Source of the DNA: Candidatus Yanofskybacteria bacterium RIFCSPHIGHO2_01_FULL_41_26
Lineage (GTDB): Bacteria > Patescibacteria > Paceibacteria > 2-02-FULL-40-12 > GWA2-44-9
Reading direction: 5' to 3'
DNA: 8,634 nt
Assembly (NCBI GenBank): GCA_001794055.1
Contig: MGJB01000010.1
Location: forward strand, 1 to 8,634
Below are positions 1-4,295 of this stretch, in pieces. Position 1 is the stretch's first letter. Every line of letters begins with the position of its first letter. The position numbers and the translations under genes are program-made. Below the pieces are notes generated by a model. That model was given only the letters and a program-made list of their open reading frames with translations, was not told the origin of the DNA and did no database searches.

Positions 1-339
1 GCTTTGATAAACGAGCTGGATAAAATTTCTCTGGCCGATTTTCCTCAACCGATTGCCGTGGTTGGCTTAGAATCTTTGATTCCCTTTTCTTACCAAGAAG
101 AAATTTTTAATTTGGCGAGAATTTTAGCCGGTCAAAACCCGCTGAAGAAAAAACTGGTGGCCTTGGAGCAGCTTTTGATTCAAAAAGAGCCGGCGGCTTA
201 CGCTTTCAATTTGTTAAGTTTGAGTTACGGAGCGCCGGCCAATCTTCTTTTGAAGCTGGCGGATTATGATGTTTCGGCAAAGTCCGGCGGTTTGGACTAC
301 GAAGAAATTTTACTGGACTTGGCTTTAGCCAGTAATTGA
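1..339 (+). CDS. holA: Probable DNA polymerase III delta subunit, C-terminal part (5' end outside window)
   Basis: The frame is open to the left edge (codon 1 is GCT), so this is the 3' part of a longer gene; the TTG at base 4 is not a convincing start. The ~112 visible residues are helical. They end in a segment reading roughly LADYDVSAKSGGLDYEEILLDLAL, given here by its key features: an aromatic/Asp helix, a K-S-G turn, then L-D-x-E-x-x-L. This resembles the last helix pair of HolA-type clamp-loader subunits, where a D-x-x-x-K-S-G-x-x-D motif precedes the C-terminus. In the family, delta opens the beta sliding clamp during replication. The adjacent gene on the opposite strand is rpsT, and HolA next to S20 is a common bacterial arrangement, which supports the call. 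The last 43 bases overlap rpsT in convergent orientation. Only the C-terminal domain is visible, so another helical protein is possible. Confidence 0.6.
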   Translation, partial: ALINELDKISLADFPQPIAVVGLESLIPFSYQEEIFNLARILAGQNPLKKKLVALEQLLIQKEPAAYAFNLLSLSYGAPANLLLKLADYDVSAKSGGLDYEEILLDLALASN

Positions 340-578
340 CTTAGGCGGGATTTAATGCGGTCGGCTTTGCCTTTCTTGATGGTTTTTGATTTAGCGGTTT
401 TATCGGCTAATTTATAAACCTCGCTTAAATATTTCTTGGCTTCTTCTAGTTTACGCGACTCAATGGCCTTTTGGTAGGTTTTAATGGCTTTTTTAAGACC
501 GGTTTTTCTTTGAAGATTGCGCTTTTTTCTTCTGAAGCTTTGTCTTAGGGCTTTTTGGGCTGATTTGGTTCGAAGCAT
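297..578 (-). CDS. rpsT: 30S ribosomal protein S20
   Basis: This 93-aa, extremely Lys/Arg-rich, helical protein has the S20 layout. The N-terminus carries the K-S-A-x-K-A-L-R-Q-S-x-R-R-x-x-R-N signature (residues 5-21), a middle helix contains the Y-Q-K-A-I region, and a C-terminal helix reads I-K-K-G-K-A-D-R-I-K-S-R-L. Length is normal for S20 (about 85-95 aa). S20 binds 16S rRNA early in assembly of the small subunit. The ATG at 576-578 starts exactly at the conserved N-terminus. No Shine-Dalgarno is visible upstream, and a TATAAT lies only 10 bases before the ATG, so the leader would be very short. The 3' end overlaps the tail of the probable holA by 43 bases on the opposite strand. The DUF4258-like gene lies 35 bases upstream on the same strand and may be co-transcribed. 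Confidence 0.93.
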   Translation of the reverse strand: MLRTKSAQKALRQSFRRKKRNLQRKTGLKKAIKTYQKAIESRKLEEAKKYLSEVYKLADKTAKSKTIKKGKADRIKSRLSQLLAKAKSSKISS

Positions 579-588
579 GATTCAATTG

Positions 589-594
589 ATTATA
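589..594 (-). promoter_or_regulatory. Possible -10 box for rpsT
   Basis: TATAAT is seen on the minus strand 10 bases before the rpsT ATG. No clear -35 lies at 16-18 bases and no TG precedes it. If used, the transcript would start about 3-4 bases from the start codon. The gene may instead be read through from the gene at 614-958. The call is weak. Confidence 0.3.
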
Positions 595-613
595 TTAACA
601 ATGTTTTGGTATT

Positions 614-958
614 TTATACTAAATTTTTAATCTCCGCAAGTATTTCCGGCGGAATGGGATTTTTGGCCGGACTTTTTCCCGGATATCTCCAGGTAGATAT
701 AATAGCTAACTTCGGACTTTTAATTTTTAACTTTTGACTTTTTTGTTGGTACATCACCCAAATTTCTTGCCGGTGTTTTTTGGAGCCGCCGACCTGCATA
801 CAGGCAATGGTGTTTGGGGCAACGCCTTCCTCAACGCGGTCAGGCCGGTTAATAACTCGTTTTACTCTTTGCTCCGAAAGCCCGTAGAAGAGCATTTTTC
901 CTACCACATGGTTGGTCCAAGAAAAACGTTCATTGTTTTTGGGAACTTTGAATCGCAT
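614..958 (-). CDS. DUF4258-like conserved hypothetical protein (114 aa)
   Basis: This is a small soluble basic protein. Visible landmarks are W-T-N-H-V-x-x-K-M (about residues 14-22), Y-G-L-S-x-x-R-V-x-R-V-I-x-x-P-x-R-V-E-E-G (25-45), A-C-M-Q (52-55), E-I-W-V-M-Y (65-70), and W-R-Y-P-G-x-S-P near the end. The 'H-x-x-x-x-M... glycine-switch... R-V... P' pattern followed by beta strands resembles the DUF4258 / RelE-like fold, and I recall similar unnamed proteins in Parcubacteria. No antitoxin-like partner is adjacent, so a toxin role is not supported. The ATG at 956-958 sits 14 bases after an extended -10 (TGATATAAT) with no Shine-Dalgarno. Residues about 72-82 (Q-Q-K-S-Q-K-L-K-I-K-S) are encoded by a heptanucleotide-repeat tract and probably form a tolerated loop insertion. 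Confidence 0.75.
   Translation of the reverse strand: MRFKVPKNNERFSWTNHVVGKMLFYGLSEQRVKRVINRPDRVEEGVAPNTIACMQVGGSKKHRQEIWVMYQQKSQKLKIKSPKLAIISTWRYPGKSPAKNPIPPEILAEIKNLV
714..741 (-). repeat. Heptanucleotide-period tract inside the DUF4258-like gene
   Basis: Read on the plus strand, four successive 7-base units are GGACTTT, TAATTTT, TAACTTT and TGACTTT. They lie between the strongly conserved E-I-W-V-M-Y and W-R-Y-P-G segments of the protein and code for a Lys/Gln-rich stretch. They resemble the 7-base-period tracts in the MurE-like gene and the O-antigen-ligase gene. Confidence 0.6.
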
Positions 959-977
959 CGTTGATTAATGTTATTAT
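948..977 (+). promoter_or_regulatory. Candidate extended -10 promoter for ruvA
   Basis: A -35-like TTGAAT (948-953) is followed after 18 bases by TATTAT (972-977), which is preceded by TGT (969-971), an extended -10. The ruvA ATG is 13 bases downstream, giving a leader of only about 6-8 bases and no Shine-Dalgarno. The -10 box shares its bases with the opposing promoter at 973-981. Confidence 0.45.
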
Positions 978-981
978 ATCA
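973..981 (-). promoter_or_regulatory. Extended -10 promoter for the DUF4258-like gene
   Basis: On the minus strand the sequence reads TGATATAAT, a perfect -10 with an extended TG element. There is no good -35 at 17 bases (AAATGA). The gene's ATG is 14 bases downstream. It overlaps the forward ruvA -10 almost base for base. Confidence 0.5.
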
Positions 982-990
982 TTAATACCG

Positions 991-1572
991 ATGATTCATT
1001 TTTTGACCGGGAAAATAATCACTAAAGGGGAAAACTTTGCAGTCGTGGAAAACAGCGGCATTGGTTTTAAGATTTTTTTAACCAGTGACGCTATTAGAAA
1101 ATTACCCGATAACGATTCTCCGGTAAAACTCTTTTGTTATTTGTACATCCGGGAAGAAACCGGGCTGGAACTTTATGGCTTTCTTAAAGAGGAAGAATTG
1201 AATTTTTTCGGACTGCTTAATTCCATATCCGGCATCGGGCCGAAAACCGCCCTTAATATTTTGGCGATTGACCGTTTGGAAAACATTATGGCCGCCATTA
1301 TTGAGAACCGGCCGGATTTGCTGACGCGGGCTTCAGGCATCGGCCAGAAAACCGCGGAGCGGGTTATTTTGGAGCTCAAGAGCAAGATCAAGCTAAAAAC
1401 CGCCAAAATCCTGACCCAAAAATTGGATTTGGACACCGAAGTTGAGGAGGCCTTGGTCGGTTTAGGTTATTCGCGGCGGCAGGTCAGGGAGATTTTAAGC
1501 AAGATTCCTTCGGAGATGACAAAAATTGAAGAGCGTTTGAGAGAAGCCCTGCGTTTTCTAAGCAAGCGTTAG
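991..1572 (+). CDS. ruvA: Holliday junction branch migration protein RuvA
   Basis: This 193-aa protein has all three RuvA domains. The N-terminal OB fold opens M-I-x-x-L-x-G-K and contains G-I-G-F-K-I (residues 23-28). Two helix-hairpin-helix motifs follow: S-x-S-G-I-G-P-K-T-A-L at 78-88 and A-S-G-I-G-Q-K-T-A-E-R at 114-124. A mobile C-terminal domain with D-x-E-V-E-E-A-L-x-x-L-G-Y is at roughly 147-193 and contacts the RuvB motor. RuvA tetramers bind four-way junctions and load RuvB. Length is normal (about 190-200 aa). I chose the ATG at 991 because it gives the canonical N-terminus; the in-frame TTG at 961 would add ten residues and would lie upstream of the proposed -10. No ruvB or ruvC is in the window. 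The cassette at 1585 begins with its own promoter 12 bases after the stop. Confidence 0.95.
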   Translation: MIHFLTGKIITKGENFAVVENSGIGFKIFLTSDAIRKLPDNDSPVKLFCYLYIREETGLELYGFLKEEELNFFGLLNSISGIGPKTALNILAIDRLENIMAAIIENRPDLLTRASGIGQKTAERVILELKSKIKLKTAKILTQKLDLDTEVEEALVGLGYSRRQVREILSKIPSEMTKIEERLREALRFLSKR

Positions 1573-1584
1573 TTTAAGAAGAGC

Positions 1585-1613
1585 TTGACTTTTGTTTGAC
1601 ATATTGCTATAAT
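1585..1613 (+). promoter_or_regulatory. Strong sigma-70-type promoter with extended -10
   Basis: TTGACT (1585-1590), 17 bases, then TATAAT (1608-1613) preceded by TGC (1605-1607). This is the best promoter in the window. The start site should fall near 1620, giving a leader of about 114 bases before the ATG at 1734. Confidence 0.8.
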
Positions 1614-1619
1614 TATGGC

Positions 1620-1733
1620 GTTCTTTGACAATTGGAAAAAAATGGTTCAGAAAGATAGATGGAATATTTGTCTCATTTCGAGACGGACGCCAGCCCGAGC
1701 GTTTCGGGTAATTTCAAACATAGGAGGTGTGTG
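1620..1733 (+). promoter_or_regulatory. Structured 5' leader with two hairpins and a possible leader peptide
   Basis: Two small hairpins stand in tandem. The first is GTCTC (1670-1674) pairing with GAGAC (1680-1684) across a five-base loop. The second is CCCGA (1694-1698) pairing with TCGGG (1704-1708) across a five-base loop. A strong Shine-Dalgarno AGGAGGTG (1722-1729) follows six bases before the ATG. A frame from ATG 1642 encodes 30 residues and stops at TGA 1732-1734, sharing one base with the ATG of the main gene (TGATG), an arrangement known for translational coupling. The leader peptide is rich in Arg (five residues) and has only a weak ribosome site. A post-transcriptional role is inferred, not shown. 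Confidence 0.5.
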
Positions 1734-2459
1734 ATGAAAATCACGAGCCAGAAATACGGACCTTCAGATTTTTCTGTGGGCCTGGCGCAGGAAATGTTAA
1801 TTACTTTAGGGAAAGTTGGTTTTTCCCCGGAAATGGCTAAGGATATTGTTAATGCCAAATCTGGTAAGGCGGCTAAGGTTGTTGAGTTATTTAATAATAA
1901 TCAGTACAGCGATTTGGCACTTGACTGGCAAAATTTCTACCGCGACCTTTTTGGGATTCAACTAGATTTTTCCAATCTACAGATTCCAAACAAGAAAGAA
2001 GGATTTGATCGGCTAATTATCGTAGCCGAGGGAATGACCTCTCAACGGCTCTACGATAAATGTGAGGAGCTATTTCCTTGTTGGAAATGGACTGACCGGA
2101 GCTTGGATGAAGTGGTAACCTCGGACCGGACTGCGAAAAACCAAGCTTACGCTATCTGGATTCGCGACCGAGTGGAAGCAGATGAAGAGCTCAAAAGCTT
2201 TTCGGCCGATGGCTTAAAGAACCAAAACATTTCCGGCATTACCTTAGAAGAACGGCTTGTCTACGAGCTTAAGTATTTCAAGGAAACCAGGAAACATCTT
2301 GATATTGAAAATGTGACCCTCTGTGCGGGTTCGCGCTGTGGCGATGGCAATGTGCCGGACGTCCGCTGGGGCGAGGACTATGATGACGAGTTGGGCGTGG
2401 GTTGGTGCGATCCTGGTGCTGCCTGCGACTATCTGCGTTCCCGTGTCGCAGTTTCCTGA
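1734..2459 (+). CDS. 241-aa uncharacterised CPR-type protein; candidate DGR target
   Basis: I do not know a function for this protein. I recall similar unnamed proteins, often in several copies, in CPR genomes. The start at 1734 is set by the Shine-Dalgarno AGGAGGTG six bases upstream; a start at 1659 would translate the leader hairpins. Residues 1-70 look helical. Residues ~95-140 contain F-D-R-L-I-I-V-A-E-G, a C-x-x-x-F-x-C-W motif and D-R-x-x-K-x-Q-A-Y-A-I-W. Next come I-R-D-R-V-E-A-D-E-E-L and, at 180-192, E-L-K-Y-F-x-E-T. The C-terminal block (N193-S241) is Gly/Asp/Cys/Tyr-rich, has spaced tryptophans (W212, W224), and ends L-R-S-R-V-A-V-S, suggestive of a C-type-lectin-like variable domain. 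No signal peptide or membrane helix is seen. It stands alone between a strong promoter and a strong terminator. Confidence 0.8.
   Translation: MKITSQKYGPSDFSVGLAQEMLITLGKVGFSPEMAKDIVNAKSGKAAKVVELFNNNQYSDLALDWQNFYRDLFGIQLDFSNLQIPNKKEGFDRLIIVAEGMTSQRLYDKCEELFPCWKWTDRSLDEVVTSDRTAKNQAYAIWIRDRVEADEELKSFSADGLKNQNISGITLEERLVYELKYFKETRKHLDIENVTLCAGSRCGDGNVPDVRWGEDYDDELGVGWCDPGAACDYLRSRVAVS
2337..2432 (+). other. Putative DGR-type variable region (codons 202-233)
   Basis: Of the 32 codons from C202 to Y233, 24 end in C or T. All six glycines, both alanines and the single arginine here use Y-ending codons. The residues are those reachable from AAY codons by changing A (Gly, Asp, Cys, Tyr, Ala, Asn, Arg), and the stretch is GC-rich and A-poor compared with the rest of the gene. 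This fits adenine-directed mutagenic retrohoming from AAC/AAT template codons, with fixed Trp, Val and Leu codons between them. No reverse transcriptase or template repeat is in the window, so it is a candidate only. Confidence 0.4.
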
Positions 2460-2480
2460 ATTTTTTGAGTTTTTGAATTA

Positions 2481-2516
2481 ATCCCTCACAGCAATTGCTG
2501 TGAGGGATATTTTTTT
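2481..2516 (+). terminator. Rho-independent terminator on a perfect 28-base palindrome
   Basis: Bases 2481-2494 are the exact reverse complement of 2495-2508. This gives a stem of about 12 pairs with a four-base loop, followed by a T run (2510-2516). It lies 21 bases after the stop of the 241-aa gene. Confidence 0.9.
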
Positions 2517-2573
2517 GTAAAATAAAGTCGTGGCTAATTGCAATTCTTATAAGATAAAAAATGAATTCATAAG

Positions 2574-3848
2574 ATGCTTAAACAACTGATTAAAAAAATT
2601 ACCCCTCTTTTTTTGTTGGATTTTTATTATTATTCCGTCGCTTTTTTTGGAGCGCTGTTTTTCGGTTTTCCTTCCCGCCGGATTTTTGTTTTGGGGGTAA
2701 CTGGCACCAAAGGTAAATCCACGGTTTTGGAGTTAATTAACGCCATTTTGGAAACGGCCGGCAAAAAAACCGCCTTACTTTCCTCAATCCGGATTAAAAT
2801 TAATAAAGAGAGTCAGAAAAATTATCTTGACAATACGATGCCGGGCCGGGCTTTTATCCAAAGTTTTTTGCGGCAGGCGGTTAAAGCCAGTTGTGATTAC
2901 GCTTTAATTGAAGTGACTTCCCAAGGGGTTTTACAGCATCGTCACCGGTTTATCAAATGGGACACCGCCTTATTCACCAATTTGGCGCCGGAACACATTG
3001 AAGCTCACGGCGGATTTGAAAATTATCGGGCAGCGAAAGTCAGTTTTTTCAAATATGTAAGGAATACAAAAGATTCAAGATCATTTTTTATTAATCAAGA
3101 CGATTCCAGCGCTCAATATTTTATTGAGGCGGCTCAAAAAAGGAAAGTTATTTTGTATTCCAAAAATACCATAAATTCCAAATTCTATATTCCAAATTCT
3201 AATCTAATCGGTGATTTTAATCAGGAGAACATTGCCGCGGCCATCGTTTTTGCTAAATCGCAGGGCATTGACGAAGAAATTATAAAAAAAGCCATTGAAA
3301 ATTTCCCCGGCGTTCCCGGCCGGATGGAAATAGTCCAGAAAGAGCCATTTACAGTAATCATTGATTACGCTCATACGCCCGATAGTCTGGAGGAAGTCTA
3401 CCAGGCTATCCGAAATCCTAAATCCGAAATCCTAAATCCTAAACAAATTCAAAATTCAAATGTTCAAAACTCAAAATTGATTTGCGTTCTTGGCGGCGCC
3501 GGCGGCGGACGGGACAAATGGAAGCGGCCGAAAATGGGAGAAATTGCCGCCAATTATTGCGATGAAATTATTTTAACCAACGAAGACCCATACGACGAAA
3601 ATCCAGCGACTATTTTAAACGGAATTGAAGCTGGTTTTTCGCAAATTCCAAATTCTTATTACAAGATTTTAGATCGGAAAGAAGCTATTAAAAAAGCTAT
3701 TTCTTTAGCCAAAGAAGGAGACGCGGTTATAATCACCGGCAAGGGTTGCGAGCCGTGGCTTCATTTGGGAAAAGGCAAAAAAATTACCTGGGACGAACGG
3801 AAAATAACGGAAGAAATGCTTTTAGAGAAAACAAGCAGAAAGCGTTAA
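2574..3848 (+). CDS. murE: MurE-like Mur ligase (UDP-N-acetylmuramyl-tripeptide synthetase type)
   Basis: This 424-aa member of the Mur ligase family carries out ATP-dependent amino acid addition in peptidoglycan precursor synthesis. The P-loop V-T-G-T-K-G-K-S-T is at residues 42-50. E-V-T-S-Q-G follows at about 116. Y-R-A-A-K has its lysine (K155) at the position carbamylated in the family. The C-terminal domain opens at D-Y-A-H-T-P-D (264-270) and has a G-G-A-G-G-G-R-D-K-x-K-R-P-x-M-G loop. The usual N-terminal UDP-binding domain is missing; instead residues ~12-33 are a hydrophobic, aromatic segment that may bind the membrane. Where MurE enzymes carry the substrate motif D-N-P-R, this one has E-D-P-Y (337-340), so the amino acid added cannot be read off. 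Residues 280-301 come from a heptanucleotide tract. No Shine-Dalgarno is seen; a TATAAG lies at 2548-2553. The specific MurE assignment is less certain than the family. Confidence 0.85.
   Translation: MLKQLIKKITPLFLLDFYYYSVAFFGALFFGFPSRRIFVLGVTGTKGKSTVLELINAILETAGKKTALLSSIRIKINKESQKNYLDNTMPGRAFIQSFLRQAVKASCDYALIEVTSQGVLQHRHRFIKWDTALFTNLAPEHIEAHGGFENYRAAKVSFFKYVRNTKDSRSFFINQDDSSAQYFIEAAQKRKVILYSKNTINSKFYIPNSNLIGDFNQENIAAAIVFAKSQGIDEEIIKKAIENFPGVPGRMEIVQKEPFTVIIDYAHTPDSLEEVYQAIRNPKSEILNPKQIQNSNVQNSKLICVLGGAGGGRDKWKRPKMGEIAANYCDEIILTNEDPYDENPATILNGIEAGFSQIPNSYYKILDRKEAIKKAISLAKEGDAVIITGKGCEPWLHLGKGKKITWDERKITEEMLLEKTSRKR
3175..3201 (+). repeat. 14-base-period repeat in the MurE-like gene
   Basis: The 13-mer ATTCCAAATTCTA occurs at 3175-3187 and again at 3189-3201, a period of 14 (two 7-base units). 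The core ATTCCAAATTCT returns at 3645-3656 in the same gene, where it again encodes I-P-N-S. Confidence 0.65.
3410..3479 (+). repeat. Ten-unit heptanucleotide tract in the MurE-like gene
   Basis: Ten consecutive 7-base units are seen: CCGAAAT, CCTAAAT, CCGAAAT, CCTAAAT, CCTAAAC, AAATTCA, AAATTCA, AATGTTC, AAAACTC, AAAATTG. The 14-mer CGAAATCCTAAATC is repeated exactly at 3411-3424 and 3425-3438. The tract is in frame and encodes an Asn/Lys/Gln/Ser-rich insert at the start of the Mur C-terminal domain, between V-Y-Q-A-I and the L-I-C-V-L-G-G strand. Confidence 0.8.
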
Positions 3849-3878
3849 GCTGCCCTAAATTCATCCGAGCGCGTTTTT

Positions 3879-3908
3879 AGGCCCCGAGTTCTAAATTCGG
3901 GGCCTTTT
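3879..3908 (+). terminator. Terminator of the MurE-like gene
   Basis: The left arm (3879-3890, beginning AGGCCCCGA) pairs with 3894-3905 across a three-base loop, with one G-T wobble, and is followed by TTTT then ATTTT. It lies 30 bases after the stop codon. Confidence 0.85.
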
Positions 3909-3945
3909 ATTTTGGGCTGTTTGATGAGATAAAATTGGTAAAATA

Positions 3946-3972
3946 AAAAGACTCCTTGTAGGGGAGTCTTTT
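3946..3972 (-). terminator. Terminator for the minus-strand zinc-ribbon gene, possibly bidirectional
   Basis: AAAAGACTCC (3946-3955) pairs perfectly with GGAGTCTTTT (3963-3972) across a seven-base loop. On the minus strand the hairpin is followed by a T-rich run (complement of 3941-3949), and it lies 26 bases past the stop of the gene at 3999-4190. On the plus strand it ends in TTTT and could back up the terminator at 3879. Confidence 0.8.
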
Positions 3973-3998
3973 GGAGGGAATATCCGGGCTGGAGTGGT

Positions 3999-4190
3999 TC
4001 ATATAATTTTTTCGCTGTTTATCAGCGATTCCAGCGATCCGGTTTCGTTCTTTTTAGAACGAATCATTTTGCGCCCATCCCATTCGTTTTTAGAAAAACT
4101 TTGTGGAATGGCAAAGGGATTCTCCTCGCAACTCGGGCATTTGGTCGTGCCCGATGTTATACCGCAACCGCAACTTTTACATGGGAACAT
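3999..4190 (-). CDS. Small zinc-ribbon protein (63 aa)
   Basis: The N-terminus carries C4-x2-C7-x-C9 and C18-x2-C21, a compact four-cysteine zinc ribbon (C4/C7/C18/C21). It is followed by N-P-F and about 40 polar residues with Ser, Lys, Asp and Glu and no other recognisable motif. The ATG at 4188-4190 is preferred over the in-frame TTG at 4212-4214. A purine-rich AGGGGGTG lies three bases upstream as ribosome site, and this start puts the first cysteine pair at the N-terminus. The gene is monocistronic, with a promoter at 4228-4256 and a hairpin terminator at 3946-3972. Zinc-ribbon microproteins of this kind can bind nucleic acid or partner proteins; no specific role can be assigned. The longer forward frame on the opposite strand is judged a shadow. 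Confidence 0.72.
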   Translation of the reverse strand: MFPCKSCGCGITSGTTKCPSCEENPFAIPQSFSKNEWDGRKMIRSKKNETGSLESLINSEKII

Positions 4191-4227
4191 GCTCACCCCC
4201 TTTTTAATTATCAAATTTCTAATCAGA

Positions 4228-4256
4228 ATAATATCATATATTTTTTATATTGTAAA
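4228..4256 (-). promoter_or_regulatory. Promoter of the zinc-ribbon gene
   Basis: On the minus strand TTTACA (4251-4256) is followed after 17 bases by TATTAT (4228-4233), preceded by TGA, an extended -10. The start site should be near 4221, about 30 bases before the ATG at 4190. Confidence 0.6.
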
Positions 4257-4280
4257 GACCTGTAGATTTCGGTCAAGAAT

Positions 4281-4289
4281 TGCTATACT
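4281..4289 (+). promoter_or_regulatory. Extended -10 promoter for the LOG-like gene; probably leaderless
   Basis: TGCTATACT is an extended -10. Its TATACT ends six bases before the ATG at 4296, so transcription should begin at or near the A of the start codon. No convincing -35 is seen 17 bases upstream. Confidence 0.5.
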
Positions 4290-4295
4290 GAATTT

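Noticed and set aside
734..964. 76-codon forward frame opposite the DUF4258-like gene
   Set aside because: The minus-strand frame has the conserved blocks and a matching promoter; the forward frame is a shadow.
961..990. Upstream TTG start for ruvA
   Set aside because: It lies upstream of the proposed -10 and adds ten residues before the canonical RuvA N-terminus; ATG 991 fits the family.
1659..1733. N-terminal extension of the 241-aa protein from ATG 1659
   Set aside because: No ribosome site precedes 1659, the extension would translate the two leader hairpins and the Shine-Dalgarno, and AGGAGGTG sits six bases before ATG 1734.
1585..2516. Transposon or integron-like cassette around the 241-aa gene
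   Set aside because: No transposase, terminal inverted repeats, target duplication or attC-like site was found at its ends; the self-contained promoter and terminator alone do not show mobility.
3410..3479. CRISPR-like array
   Set aside because: The units are only 7 bases with no spacers and lie within a coding frame; it is a short-period tandem tract.
3946..3972. Riboswitch or attenuator before the zinc-ribbon region
   Set aside because: The hairpin is short, perfect and followed by T-rich tracts on both strands, and both neighbouring genes end towards it; a terminator explains it.
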